NCBI RefSeq assembly: GCF_004217175.1
Contig: NZ_SHKI01000007.1
Location: 186,001 to 250,000, forward strand
Reading direction: 5' to 3'
DNA length: 64,000 nucleotides
Source of the DNA: Leucobacter luti
Lineage (GTDB): Bacteria > Actinomycetota > Actinomycetes > Actinomycetales > Microbacteriaceae
Shown here: one piece after another, positions 50,613 through 61,361 of the stretch
Layout: each line of letters opens with the position of its first letter
Numbering within the stretch: the first letter of the stretch is position 1
The notes under the pieces: model-generated
Told to the model about the DNA's origin: nothing
Databases searched by the model: none
What the model saw: only the letters and a program-made list of their open reading frames with translations
Made by a program: the position numbers and the translations under genes

Positions 50613-52083
50613 AGGCGCGCTCCTCGCCCTGGACCGGAATACGGCCGGTGACGCTCTGCTCGTCTTCCCAGCAGCTGATCCCGCTCACGTCGGGCATGAG
50701 CGCGCGCGTGAAGACCGGGTCGCGCCCCGCGCGGCGCTGTGCCGCGTAGTCGCGCATGAGCCTGAATGCGAGCCCGGAGAGGAGCCCTATCGCAATCAGG
50801 TTCACGAGCGCCATCACCCCCATGATCGCGTCAGCGGTGTTCCAGATCAGGTCTGCCGAAGCGATCGCGCCGACGAAGATCGCGAGCACCGCGAGGACCC
50901 GATAGCCGAACAGCACGCGCGGCCGGGTTGAAATGAACTCGATGTTTGACTCGCCGTAGTAGTAGTTGCCGAGGATCGAGCTAAACGCGAGCAGGAAGAT
51001 GATGACGCTGAGCAGCACGTTCGACCACGGTCCCAGCGTGCCAACGATGGCGTCCTGGGTGAGCCCGATCCCCCGGGTTGCGTTCGCGAGATCGGGCGCC
51101 GTCACGAGGATGATGAACGCGGTGATGGAGCAGATGAGAAAGGTGTCGAAGTAGACGCCGAGCGTCTGCACGAGGCCCTGCTTCACGGGGTGCGTGACCG
51201 CGGCGCTCGCTCCCGCGTTTGGTGCCGATCCAAGCCCCGCCTCGTTCGAGAACATGCCGCGCTTGATGCCCGTCATCAGGATCATGCCGAACGTCGCACC
51301 GACGACCTCGTTGAAGCCGAACGCCTGCGTGTAAATTGACCCGAACACGGCGGGGAGCTGGTCGATGTGGAGAAACACGATCACGAGGCCCAGCAGCAGG
51401 TAGGCGAGCGCCATCGCGGGCACCACCGCCTGGGTGACGCTCGCGATTCGACGCACGCCGCCAAACACTACGAGCCCGGTGAGCACAGCGAGCACGATCC
51501 CGATGACGACCGTGATCCAGCCTGCCGCCCCCGCGTCCGCCCCGATCCCGGACACGAGCGTGGCACTGATCGTGTTTGCCTGCAGTGAGGAGAACGCGAA
51601 CGGGAAGCAGACGATCAGGATTCCCGCGAACAGGGTGCCCATCCACCGCGATTTCAAGCCGTGCAGCATGTAATAGGCCGGGCCGCCACGGAAGCCGCTC
51701 GGGTCCTTGACCTTGAAGAGTTGCCCGAGGGTCGATTCCACGAAGCTCGATGCGCCGCCGATGAACGCCATCGTCCACATCCAGAACACGGCGCCCGGCC
51801 CGCCGATCGCGATCGCGGTGCCCACGCCCGCGATGTTGCCCACCCCGACCCGGGAGGCCGCCGAGATCGTGAACGCCTGGAACGCCGACACCGACTGCGG
51901 GGTGCCGTCGGCGTTCAGCGGAGTCTTGTTCGTGAGGGTGCGGATCATCTCCGGCAGCCATCGGAACTGCACCACCCCTGACCGGATCGTGAAGTACAGG
52001 CCGAGCGCCACGAGCACGGGCAGTACCGCCCACGTCCAGAGCGAATCGCCCGCTGCGAGCACAAACTCATTGACCCCATCCAT
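50611..52083 (-). CDS. Sodium:alanine/glycine symporter family protein (AgcS)
   Basis: 490 residues, about eleven helices. VGVGNIAGVGTAIAIGGPGA, GGPAYYMLHGL and the GMFSNEAGLGSAPNAGA signature mark the AGCS family, which imports alanine or glycine with Na+. The cytoplasmic C-terminus includes DVSGISCWEDE. ATG at 52083 lies six bases after TACGCT, suggesting a leaderless mRNA. Neighbouring trpB on the other strand is not obviously linked. Confidence 0.92.
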   Translation of the reverse strand: MDGVNEFVLAAGDSLWTWAVLPVLVALGLYFTIRSGVVQFRWLPEMIRTLTNKTPLNADGTPQSVSAFQAFTISAASRVGVGNIAGVGTAIAIGGPGAVFWMWTMAFIGGASSFVESTLGQLFKVKDPSGFRGGPAYYMLHGLKSRWMGTLFAGILIVCFPFAFSSLQANTISATLVSGIGADAGAAGWITVVIGIVLAVLTGLVVFGGVRRIASVTQAVVPAMALAYLLLGLVIVFLHIDQLPAVFGSIYTQAFGFNEVVGATFGMILMTGIKRGMFSNEAGLGSAPNAGASAAVTHPVKQGLVQTLGVYFDTFLICSITAFIILVTAPDLANATRGIGLTQDAIVGTLGPWSNVLLSVIIFLLAFSSILGNYYYGESNIEFISTRPRVLFGYRVLAVLAIFVGAIASADLIWNTADAIMGVMALVNLIAIGLLSGLAFRLMRDYAAQRRAGRDPVFTRALMPDVSGISCWEDEQSVTGRIPVQGEERA

Positions 52084-52089
52084 GTGCTC

Positions 52090-52095
52090 AGCGTA
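52090..52095 (-). promoter_or_regulatory. -10 element of the AgcS gene (leaderless)
   Basis: TACGCT, then six bases, then ATG. Confidence 0.6.
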
Positions 52096-52115
52096 TTCGA
52101 GCGCGGGGCTCCCGC

Positions 52116-54227
52116 CTAGCCGTCGAACACACCGCGATCGTCAAATCGCAGGCGCAGAGCCTCGGGGCGGGCCCGTCCGGGGGCGCGACTCTTGGTTCGC
52201 GATGATGCGCCCGCCGCGTCCGCGACGAGTGCGCCGCGCAGCCGGCTGGCCACCTCGCTCCCCTGCCCGTACTCAAACCGCACGATCGCCCGCACCAGCC
52301 CGGCCGGCGTGCGCGCGGCGCCCCCGGGCGGGATCGAGGTGGGGCCGAGGTGGTCGACCCCGGGCAGGCCGTCGAGCTGACGCAGCGCCCGCTCCACCTC
52401 GTCGGGGCCGCCGCTCACGCTCGCAACGCGCACCGCGGGCGGATAGCGCAGTGCCTGCCGATCGCGCAGCTCGCTGCGCAGCCACGCCTCCGTGCGGCCG
52501 TGCACGAACGCCTGCACCACGGGGCCGCCACCCGAGGCCATGAGGCAGATCCCGTTGGGTGCCGCGAGCGCCGCCGCGTTCTCCCACCAGCGCAGGCAAT
52601 CCTCGCCCGCGCGCAGCGTCTCAATACTCAGCAGCCGCTCGGCATCGAGCAGCACGACCGCGCGGTAGCCGCCGGCCGCGAGCGGCTCGGCGCCGCGCGT
52701 GGCCACCACGAGCGCCGGGCGAGCATCGACCCGTTCGCGCGGGTGCTCGCCGTCGCTGAGGATCACGCGAGTACCGGTGAACTGCTGCTCGAACTGCTCC
52801 ACCGTGCGCGCCGAGCCCATGCCGCGCTCCTCAAGCCGTCGGCTGTCGCAGGTGCCGCAGCGCCAGTCGGTCGCGTACTCGCCGCACCACCGGCAGGAGG
52901 CGCGACCCACCACGCGAAAACCGATCGGGCCGGCGCAGGCCCGGCACCGCGCGAGGTCACCGCACTCGCCGCACACCGCGACGGGGGCGTACCCGGGCGT
53001 GGATACCTGCACGAGCACCGGCCCGCTGCGCAGCCCCTCCCGGATGGTGCGCGCCGCGAACTCCGGGACGCGGCCCGCGAATGCCTCGGGTGCAATCGAG
53101 GCGTCCGCGTGCACGATGCGGGTGCGGCGCGGTGGAAACTCCTGCGCGCGGACGTAGCCCAGCTCGACGAGCCGCTGCACCTCTGCACTGCGGGCGTGCC
53201 CTGAGAAAAACAGGCCGGCCTCGGCCTGCTCGGCGCGCACGAGCGCCGCGTCACGGGCGTGCACGTAGGGGGTCAGCGGCTCGGCGAGCACCGGGTCGCC
53301 GTCGTCCCAGATCAGGATGGCGCCCAGCTCGTGCGCCGGCGCGTACACGGCGGAACGGTTGCCCAGAATGATGCGGGGTACCCCGTCAAGGGCGCGCAAG
53401 AACCCGGCGTACCGCTCCCCGTTCGACTGCCGCGAGTCGACCCGCACCGCCTCCGCGTGACCGAGCGCCTCAAGCGCGTCGCGGAGCTGATCAAGATCGC
53501 GGTAGTCGGGGGCCACGAGGATCACGCTGCGGCCGAGCGCGTGCACGGCGATCGCGACCCGCGCGAGCTGCGCGGCCCAGCCGCCCACCCACTCGCCGGT
53601 GTGCAGCCGCTCCGGCCCGTGCGAGGGGGTGAGCGCGAGGCGCGCGCCCGTGACGAGCTCCGCCGCGATCGCCTGCTCCGGCGCCGCCGTCGCTTCGGCC
53701 TGCGTTTCCGCCACGGGCTCGGCCACCGCCGCCTCGGGCTGCGCGACCACCGCGGACGCTGCCGCCGCCTCGGACTCTGCCGCCGCCTCGGCGTTCGCCA
53801 CCGCGGCGGCGTTCGCGGCAGCCTCGGCCGCGGCGAGGTGCTGCTTCTCCACTCGAATCTGGCGAGTGGGAATCGCGAGGCGAAGGATGTCGCCCGCCGA
53901 ACCGCCCGCGCGGTCGGCGACCGCTCGGGCGAGCCGCCACACGTCGGGGGTGAGCTGCGGCACGGCCGACACGATGTCGGCGATGGGCGCGAGCTCCCCA
54001 CCGAACTCGCTGCGGGCCACGAACTCGATGATGTAGCCGAAGCTCTTGCGATCCCGGGAGCGGAACGGGACGCGGACGCGCTGCCCCACCCGCACCTCAT
54101 CGGCAAGCTCGGCCGGGATCGAGTAGTCGAAGAGGTGATCCAGCTGCGGCAGCGCCGAATCGAGCAGAATGCGCGCGACGGTGCGGCCGGCTGCGCCCTC
54201 GGCGCGCTCGAACGCGGTGCCCACCAC
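52116..54227 (-). CDS. priA: Primosomal protein N'-like (PriA without helicase motifs)
   Basis: 703 residues. The N-terminal DNA-binding domain (LPQLDHLFDYSIPAELAD, VRVGQRVRVPFRSRDRKSFG) and the zinc-binding cysteines (VCGECGDLARCRACAGPI, then CRWCG and CGTC) are intact. The Walker A lysine motif GVTGSGKT is absent and DEEH is replaced by IWDDGD, so it should not hydrolyse ATP, as is known for actinobacterial PriA. An Ala/Glu-rich insert spans about residues 130-195. The start lies five bases after the metK stop; order metK-priA-fmt is conserved. Confidence 0.9.
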   Translation of the reverse strand: MVGTAFERAEGAAGRTVARILLDSALPQLDHLFDYSIPAELADEVRVGQRVRVPFRSRDRKSFGYIIEFVARSEFGGELAPIADIVSAVPQLTPDVWRLARAVADRAGGSAGDILRLAIPTRQIRVEKQHLAAAEAAANAAAVANAEAAAESEAAAASAVVAQPEAAVAEPVAETQAEATAAPEQAIAAELVTGARLALTPSHGPERLHTGEWVGGWAAQLARVAIAVHALGRSVILVAPDYRDLDQLRDALEALGHAEAVRVDSRQSNGERYAGFLRALDGVPRIILGNRSAVYAPAHELGAILIWDDGDPVLAEPLTPYVHARDAALVRAEQAEAGLFFSGHARSAEVQRLVELGYVRAQEFPPRRTRIVHADASIAPEAFAGRVPEFAARTIREGLRSGPVLVQVSTPGYAPVAVCGECGDLARCRACAGPIGFRVVGRASCRWCGEYATDWRCGTCDSRRLEERGMGSARTVEQFEQQFTGTRVILSDGEHPRERVDARPALVVATRGAEPLAAGGYRAVVLLDAERLLSIETLRAGEDCLRWWENAAALAAPNGICLMASGGGPVVQAFVHGRTEAWLRSELRDRQALRYPPAVRVASVSGGPDEVERALRQLDGLPGVDHLGPTSIPPGGAARTPAGLVRAIVRFEYGQGSEVASRLRGALVADAAGASSRTKSRAPGRARPEALRLRFDDRGVFDG

Positions 54228-54232
54228 GCCCG

Positions 54233-55423
54233 CTACAGGCCGGCGGCGGCCCGGAGCTCCGCGACGCGGGGCGTGGCCTCCCAGGTGAAATCGGGCAGTT
54301 CGCGCCCGAAATGACCGTACGCGCTCGTCTGCGCGTAGATGGGGCGCAGCAGGGCGAGGTCGCGAATAATCGCGAGCGGGCGGAGATCGAACACCTCGCG
54401 CACCGCAGCCTCGATGCGCTCGCGCGGCACCGTCTCCGTGCCGAAGGTCTCCACGTAGAGGCCCACCGGGTGCGCCCGGCCGATCGCGTACGCGACCTGC
54501 AGCTCAGCGCGCGAGGCGAGGCCGGCGCGCACCACGTGCTTGGCGACCCAGCGCATCGCGTACGCGGCCGAGCGGTCCACCTTCGAGGGGTCCTTGCCGC
54601 TGAACGCGCCGCCGCCGTGGCGGCTCGAACCGCCGTATGTGTCGATGATGATCTTGCGGCCCGTCAGCCCCGCGTCGCCCATCGGCCCGCCCACCACGAA
54701 CGGTCCGGCGGGGTTGATGAACAGCTCGGCGGCATCGCTCGGAAGATCGACCTGCGCGAGCACCGGGCGGATCACCTCGCGCTCCACGGCCTCGCGCAGC
54801 GCGGGCTGACCGATGCTTGCCTGATGCTGCGTTGACACCACGACCGCCTCGATGCTCGCCGCGCGGTCGCCGTCGTAGCCGATCGTGACCTGCGTCTTGC
54901 CGTCTGGGCGGAGCTCGGGGATGACGCCGCTGCGGCGCACCGCGGTGAGCCGCTCCGCGAGGCGGTGCGCGATCCAGCTCGGCAGCGGGTGCAGCTCGGG
55001 CGTCTCGTCGGTGGCGTACCCGAACATGATCCCCTGGTCGCCCGCGCCCTGCCGGCTCAGCTCGTCGTCAAGTGCGCCGCTGCGCAGCTCAAGCGAGCTG
55101 TCGACGCCGTCGGCGATGTCGGGTGACTGCTGGCCAATCGACACGGAGACCCCGCACGACGAGCCGTCGAAGCCCATCTCGGAGCTCGTGTACCCGATCT
55201 CGCGCACCGCATCGCGCACGATCTGCGGGATCTCGACGTAGCTCGACGTGGACACCTCGCCAGCAACGTGCACGAGGCCCGTGGTCACGAGGGTCTCAAC
55301 CGCAACGCGAGCACCCGGATCCTGCGCGAGAATCGCGTCGAGGATCGAGTCAGAAATGCGGTCGCAGATCTTGTCCGGGTGCCCCTCGGTGACCGACTCC
55401 GAGGTGAACTGACGCAGCGACAC
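54233..55423 (-). CDS. metK: S-adenosylmethionine synthetase
   Basis: 396 residues; makes SAM from methionine and [35 protein letters not shown] and [19 protein letters not shown] are diagnostic. The start is GTG at 55423 with AAGGAG nine bases upstream. I see no SAM riboswitch in the gap to rpoZ. coaBC, usually between rpoZ and metK in relatives, is missing here. Confidence 0.97.
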   Translation of the reverse strand: MSLRQFTSESVTEGHPDKICDRISDSILDAILAQDPGARVAVETLVTTGLVHVAGEVSTSSYVEIPQIVRDAVREIGYTSSEMGFDGSSCGVSVSIGQQSPDIADGVDSSLELRSGALDDELSRQGAGDQGIMFGYATDETPELHPLPSWIAHRLAERLTAVRRSGVIPELRPDGKTQVTIGYDGDRAASIEAVVVSTQHQASIGQPALREAVEREVIRPVLAQVDLPSDAAELFINPAGPFVVGGPMGDAGLTGRKIIIDTYGGSSRHGGGAFSGKDPSKVDRSAAYAMRWVAKHVVRAGLASRAELQVAYAIGRAHPVGLYVETFGTETVPRERIEAAVREVFDLRPLAIIRDLALLRPIYAQTSAYGHFGRELPDFTWEATPRVAELRAAAGL

Positions 55424-55482
55424 GATGGGGCTCCTTGAGCGATAAGAGAAAACTGATGCGCGGGACCGTGCCCCGAAAACGC

Positions 55483-55522
55483 CGGTGGCGCCGGTCCCTA
55501 TTCAGGGTATCCGACGCCACCG
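55483..55522 (-). terminator. Possible terminator of rpoZ
   Basis: CGGTGGCG/CGCCACCG with an inner CCCT/AGGG hairpin in the loop, between rpoZ and metK. No strong T-run. Confidence 0.4.
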
Positions 55523-55547
55523 ACACTGCTGCCTGTGCAGCAAAAGA

Positions 55548-55814
55548 TTACGCAGCGACCTCCGGGTCACGCTTGGTCATCGTGAGCTTGCCCTCAACGA
55601 CCTCGTGCAGCGCGATCGACAGCGGCTTGTCGTCGACGGAGGAGTCGACGAGCGGCCCCACGTTGTCGAACAGGTTGCCGTCGTGCAGATCCGTGTAGTA
55701 ATCGTTGATCTGACGGGCACGCTGCGAGGCGAAAATCACCAGCGCGTACTTCGAATCGACCTTCTCGAGCAGATCGTCGATGGGCGGATCGATAATGCCG
55801 TTGACATTTGCCAT
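55548..55814 (-). CDS. rpoZ: RNA polymerase omega subunit
   Basis: 88 residues; [20 protein letters not shown] and ARQINDYY are typical actinobacterial omega. GGAGGAGT precedes the ATG. gmk, the usual upstream neighbour, is not present. Confidence 0.96.
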   Translation of the reverse strand: MANVNGIIDPPIDDLLEKVDSKYALVIFASQRARQINDYYTDLHDGNLFDNVGPLVDSSVDDKPLSIALHEVVEGKLTMTKRDPEVAA

Positions 55815-55900
55815 GAAAATACTCCTCCGGTTGACCTCACTATCCTAGCTGAGGATTCTGGATCCTGCTGCGCCCCGCCGTGGAGCGCGCGAGTTCGCGC

Positions 55901-56548
55901 TCAGCCGAGCAGCGAGCGCACCACCACGTGGCCGCGCGCCGCGGACAGCCGAGTCCACGTCAGCGAGCGCGACAGTTGCACCGGGTCGTCCTCGCGCAGG
56001 AAGCCCATCGTCTCCGCCGCGAACGCCGCAGCGGCCGGGATCCCCGGCGCGATCTCGGCACCCCACACCGAGGCGCGCACCTTGTGCACCACCGCCTCGC
56101 CCGGGTCCGCCGGCAACAGTTCCGCGACGCGCGAGATCCCCTCGGCGGCGACGGTGGCGAGGGATCCGGCGTCGACGGTGCCGATCCGCGTCCACCCGGT
56201 GACGGGCGGCAGCACCCCGGCCCAGGCCGCCATCGCGGGAACGTCGGGCATGTCGAGCGCGAGGCCGACGATGCCCAGCCGTGCTATCCGGTCGAGCAGC
56301 GCACGCCCCAGCACCGTCTCGTCGAGATCAGCCGCCGGCGGTTCGGCCAGCGCAAAGCCGCGCATCACGAGCACCACGGGAACCGTATCGGTGATCCCGC
56401 GCGGCGCCTGCGTGCAGCCGTAGACCGCGAGCGTGGCACCCCGGGTCACGAGGCGCACCTCCGCTTGGCCCACCTTCTGCAGGCGTTCAAGGAAAATACG
56501 CAGATCATCTCGCGTCGCGTGATCCGCGAGCAGCAGTGTGGCAGCCAT
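55901..56548 (-). CDS. Conserved hypothetical protein
   Basis: 215 residues, MAATLLLADHATRDDLRIFL, with a C-terminus rich in AVVHKVRASVWGAEIAPGIP. No membrane segment, signal peptide or recognised catalytic motif. ATG at 56548 follows TAGGCT by seven bases, while the frame stays open upstream without support. It is divergent from tesB. I cannot assign a function. Confidence 0.75.
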   Translation of the reverse strand: MAATLLLADHATRDDLRIFLERLQKVGQAEVRLVTRGATLAVYGCTQAPRGITDTVPVVLVMRGFALAEPPAADLDETVLGRALLDRIARLGIVGLALDMPDVPAMAAWAGVLPPVTGWTRIGTVDAGSLATVAAEGISRVAELLPADPGEAVVHKVRASVWGAEIAPGIPAAAAFAAETMGFLREDDPVQLSRSLTWTRLSAARGHVVVRSLLG

Positions 56549-56555
56549 CCGCCCC

Positions 56556-56561
56556 AGCCTA
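56556..56561 (-). promoter_or_regulatory. -10 element of the hypothetical gene at 55901-56548 (leaderless)
   Basis: TAGGCT, then seven bases, then ATG. Confidence 0.5.
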
Positions 56562-56653
56562 CCCGCCACCCCTGGCACCTTCCCGCGCCAGCGCCCCGCT
56601 GCCTCATAGACTGGGGACGCTGACCCGCACCAGTGTGACCGCCAGGAGGACCC

Positions 56654-57520
56654 ATGACCGCCGCTGATCTGCTCCCGATGCTCTCGGTTCTCGATTCGGG
56701 TGCCCGCACCCGCGAGGACATATTCACGGGACCGGCGCTCCCCACCCCGCACGGCCGCTCATTCGGCGGCCAGGTCGTGGGGCAGGCGCTCGCAGCGGCG
56801 GGTGAGACCGTACCCGAGGATCGCGCGATCCACTCGATGCACGGCTACTTCCTGCGCCCCGGGAACAGCAACGAGCGTATGACCTTCGAGGTGAACCGCC
56901 TGCACGACGGGCGCTCGTTCTCCACGCGCCGCGTGCAGGCGTACCAGGACGGTCAGGTCCTGATGTCGCTGATCTCCTCGTTCCAGGAGCCCGACGAGGG
57001 CCTTGAGCACCAGGAGACCATCGATATGGCAGCGCTGCCGGATCCCGAGTCGCTCCCGACCGTCTGGGAGAAGTACGGTCACCTCGCCGGGAACGGGCAG
57101 GCCTCCTGGGTGCTGAACCGACCGTTCGACTTCCGCTACGTCGAGTCAGACATCATTCTGGAGGTCGCCGAGCGCACCAGCCGGCAGCGCGTGTGGATGC
57201 GCAGCCGCGACACGCTCGACGCCTCCCCGCTCATCCACGCCGCGGCACTCGCGTTCGCGAGCGATTACCTGCTGCTCGAGCCGATCGCCCGCACGCACGG
57301 AATCCCGTGGGCCACGCCGGGGATGCGCTTCGCGAGCCTCGACCACTCAATGTGGTTCCACCGTCCGTTCCGCGTCGACGAGTGGCTGCTCTACGAGCTC
57401 GACTCCCCCACGTCGCAGGGCGGCCGCGGGCTCACGCACGGCCGCTTCTACGACCGCAGCGGTGCCCTCGTCGCGAGCGTGGCGCAGGAGGGCATGATGC
57501 GGGTGCCGAGCCGCGACTAG
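56654..57520 (+). CDS. tesB: Acyl-CoA thioesterase II
   Basis: 288 residues, double hotdog. RSFGGQVVGQALAAAGETV, HSMHGYFLRPG, and SLDHSMWFHRPFRVDEWLLY with the catalytic Asp/Thr/Gln-type residues mark TesB, which hydrolyses medium- and long-chain acyl-CoA. AGGAGG is present before the ATG. The 3' end overlaps the opposite FadM-like gene by four bases. Confidence 0.95.
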   Translation: MTAADLLPMLSVLDSGARTREDIFTGPALPTPHGRSFGGQVVGQALAAAGETVPEDRAIHSMHGYFLRPGNSNERMTFEVNRLHDGRSFSTRRVQAYQDGQVLMSLISSFQEPDEGLEHQETIDMAALPDPESLPTVWEKYGHLAGNGQASWVLNRPFDFRYVESDIILEVAERTSRQRVWMRSRDTLDASPLIHAAALAFASDYLLLEPIARTHGIPWATPGMRFASLDHSMWFHRPFRVDEWLLYELDSPTSQGGRGLTHGRFYDRSGALVASVAQEGMMRVPSRD

Positions 57521-57984
57521 GCGCGGCGCAGCTTGACCGGCTCGTCCATCCACGCCGCCACTGACTCGCGGCCGGCGTCGGAGAGCCGGATCGGGCGCAT
57601 GGTGCGACCGTCGACGATCACAATGTGCGACACGGCTCGCGCGACAACGCTGCGCTCGGCAGCCGCCCCGTCGACGATCTCGTAGTGCACCTCGAGACTC
57701 GATCCACCGAGCTTCCCGATCCACAGCTCGACCGTAATTGGCTGCTCGCCGTATTCGAGGACACTCAGAAACTCGATCTGCTGGCTCGCCACCAGCATCT
57801 TCGGCCCGTTTGGGTCGTCGCCCCGAAAGTGGCGCTCCATGCCGGTCGCCTCGCGTCCGGAGCCGAGCCAGAAGGTGCGCACGCGCGCCTCCTCAAGAAA
57901 CCTTGCGTAGGCGACGTTGTTCACGTGCCCGTAGGCGTCCTGGTCGCCCCAGCGCAGCTCAAGATCAATGTGTGTGCGTGCCAT
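57517..57984 (-). CDS. 4HBT-family acyl-CoA thioesterase (YbgC/FadM-like)
   Basis: 155 residues, single hotdog. The motif LRWGDQDAYGHVNNVAYARFLEEAR contains the catalytic Asp of the 4-hydroxybenzoyl-CoA thioesterase family. It is convergent with tesB. Substrate unknown; two different acyl-CoA thioesterases side by side suggests acyl-CoA turnover. Confidence 0.92.
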   Translation of the reverse strand: MARTHIDLELRWGDQDAYGHVNNVAYARFLEEARVRTFWLGSGREATGMERHFRGDDPNGPKMLVASQQIEFLSVLEYGEQPITVELWIGKLGGSSLEVHYEIVDGAAAERSVVARAVSHIVIVDGRTMRPIRLSDAGRESVAAWMDEPVKLRRA

Positions 57985-58023
57985 CCGCGCCCCCAGTTCT
58001 CAAAGTGTGTCGCTCAATAGAAC

Positions 58024-58054
58024 GGGGCCCGGCTCCCGTAGTGAGCCGGACCCC
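58024..58054 (-). terminator. Terminator of ettA
   Basis: The stem GGGG-CCGGCTC/GAGCCGG-CCCC with one mismatch and a 7-base loop, seven bases after the stop. Confidence 0.8.
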
Positions 58055-58060
58055 GATCCG

Positions 58061-59743
<1,683 letters not shown>

Positions 59744-59897
59744 ATGTTTCCCGGGCACCCAGCGGCGCCCCGAACTCCCTGCTTGAAGGTCAACGTTTGA
59801 TTTCCACAGTCTACCGTGCGCCCGCTCCCGGCCGCCCCAGCAATCCACGGTCGTGCGGCCCGCGTGCGCGGGCCCGACCGGAACGGGTGGCTGTGCC

Positions 59898-60029
59898 AGG
59901 ATCGACCTCGCCGTGGCCGCGTGGGACATCGACGCCACCCACGGTCCCGGCTTCGACCACCTCGTGTCCGAGGGATACGGAATCGACCCGGATCCCGCGC
60001 GGATCGCGTACTACCGCCTACTGGACGTA
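59898..60029 (+). pseudogene. Remnant of an aminoglycoside phosphotransferase (APH(3')-type) C-terminus
   Basis: The frame encodes RIDLAVAAWDIDATHGPGFD followed by HLVSEGYGIDPDPARIAYYR and LLD. This resembles the C-terminal region of APH(3') kinases (LAVAxWxLDxxxGPGWxxxFxxxYGIxPDPxRxAYYRLL). The catalytic HGD and DxD regions are absent; only ~44 residues remain, bounded by unrelated sequence. It is a degraded gene fragment. Confidence 0.65.
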
Positions 60030-60054
60030 AGCCAGCGCGCCGCGCCGCGCACGG

Positions 60055-60540
60055 TTAGCCCGCGATTGGTGCGGTATTGCCGATGAGGCAGATGTCGCCG
60101 TTGGGGCCGATGGCTGGCTCGGTCACCGCGACGAAGCTCCGGTCGTCGGCAACCACCTGGCCGATGAGGCAGGTGGCGTCGACGCGGACCGAGACGAAGA
60201 TGTTGTCGGCTGCGAGGTTCGTCTTGGTCTGGTCGAAGCTCACCTGCATGAGCGCCGGATCGAAGCCGGCGTCGACGACGGCCGCCACGATCGGGGCGCC
60301 CTGCACGGGGCCGTCCCCCTTCGTGTACGTGCGCAGCACCTCAGTAAAGTAGGGCAGGTTTTCCTCTGCGGAGCCGCCCGGCACGAATTCTGGGGCAACC
60401 TCGGGCGCCGCGGGCGTCGCGCGCTTCGGGGTTTCCGGTGTGGGCCCCTCGAGCAGCGAGCAGCCAGCAAGCAGCGGGGCGATCACCGCGACGGCAACGA
60501 TCGCCGCGGTCCGGGTACGGGGCCTGACTCGTGAGAACAC
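60055..60540 (-). CDS. Putative lipoprotein (possible DUF6993 type)
   Basis: 161 residues. Signal peptide (VAVAVIAPLLAGC) ends in lipobox LAGC, then a Thr/Pro linker and a small domain with two cysteines in VDATCLIGQVVADD and GDICLIGNT. The CLIG pair resembles Microbacteriaceae lipoproteins annotated as DUF6993; that link is from memory. GTG at 60540 follows TAGACT by six bases. Confidence 0.8.
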   Translation of the reverse strand: MFSRVRPRTRTAAIVAVAVIAPLLAGCSLLEGPTPETPKRATPAAPEVAPEFVPGGSAEENLPYFTEVLRTYTKGDGPVQGAPIVAAVVDAGFDPALMQVSFDQTKTNLAADNIFVSVRVDATCLIGQVVADDRSFVAVTEPAIGPNGDICLIGNTAPIAG

Positions 60541-60546
60541 GGCCCC

Positions 60547-60552
60547 AGTCTA
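60547..60552 (-). promoter_or_regulatory. -10 element of the lipoprotein gene at 60055-60540 (leaderless)
   Basis: TAGACT, then six bases, then GTG. Confidence 0.55.
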
Positions 60553-60611
60553 CGCAGCCGCGGGTGGGCGACCCCTGGTGGCACGCTGAGTATTTGTCAG
60601 CGTGCCGAGCA

Positions 60612-60658
60612 TCGTCCACACACCGCATCTGCCGCACCCTCATGGTGACTTATCCACA
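60612..60658 (+). promoter_or_regulatory. Two DnaA-box-like sites upstream of the SSB gene
   Basis: TCGTCCACA (60612-60620) and TTATCCACA (60650-60658) lie 38 bases apart in the same orientation. The second equals the E. coli consensus; the first differs by one or two bases from the actinobacterial TTGTCCACA. Confidence 0.4.
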
Positions 60659-60706
60659 CTCCGCGGCTTCCGCCGCAGCGCAGCGTCCGGATCACGGATG
60701 GTTGAG

Positions 60707-60752
60707 GTGAGCGGGCGTCACGCACTCCGCACGGCACGGGGCGCCCGCTCAC
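60707..60752. repeat. Inverted repeat upstream of the SSB gene
   Basis: GTGAGCGGGCG and CGCCCGCTCAC form an 11-bp perfect stem with a 24-base loop, ending 48 bases before the ATG. Confidence 0.6.
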
Positions 60753-60800
60753 CACTGTCCCAGCGCGCGGCAGCGCGCACCCTCACCGCGAAGGAGCACC

Positions 60801-61361
60801 ATGTCAATTACCGTCAGCGTCGTCGGCACGATCGGCACGATCCCGCGCCTCACGCGCACCACCGGCCAGGTCTCGATCTGCACGTTCCGGCTCGCACAGA
60901 CCGCGCGCCGCTTTGATCGAGAACGCGGCCAGTGGGTCGATGGCGAGACGAGCTGGTACACCGTCAACTCGTTTCGCGGCCTCGCGGACCACGCGTCGCT
61001 CTCGCTCGCGCGCGGCGATCGTGTGGTGGTATCGGGCAAACTCCGCGTTCGCGCCTGGCAGCGTGAGGACCGCTCGGGCACCACCGCCGAGATCGAAGCG
61101 GACGGACTCGGGCACGATCTGCGGTGGGGCACCACACGCTTCATCCCGGATCCCGTGGCGCAGGAGGCTGGCCCGGATGCGGACGCGGAGTCCGGCCCGG
61201 CGGCATCCGCCGACGAGCGCGCGCCCGAGCCTTCGGCGTCCGCGGGCGTCCCGGAGTCAACCGCTGTCCCGGCGGCCGAGGCCGGGCACGCGGCCCAGTT
61301 CGTGCCCGGCGATACCGCCGCCGGGCAGCGCACGGAACCGGCTATCGCAGGTACTGCGTGA
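60801..61361 (+). CDS. Single-stranded DNA-binding protein paralogue
   Basis: 186 residues. An OB fold of ~115 residues (MSITVSVVGTIGTIPRLTRT, then WYTVNSFRGLADHASLSLARGDRVVV-type core) with an acidic, disordered tail. The tail does not end in the DDDIPF motif of the housekeeping SSB, so it is probably an accessory SSB (SsbB-like). AAGGAG precedes the ATG. Ends 20 bases inside msrA on the other strand. Confidence 0.85.
   Translation: MSITVSVVGTIGTIPRLTRTTGQVSICTFRLAQTARRFDRERGQWVDGETSWYTVNSFRGLADHASLSLARGDRVVVSGKLRVRAWQREDRSGTTAEIEADGLGHDLRWGTTRFIPDPVAQEAGPDADAESGPAASADERAPEPSASAGVPESTAVPAAEAGHAAQFVPGDTAAGQRTEPAIAGTA

Noticed and set aside
55424..55547. SAM riboswitch before metK
   Set aside because: No conserved SAM-box sequence or multi-stem fold is visible; only a simple hairpin is present.
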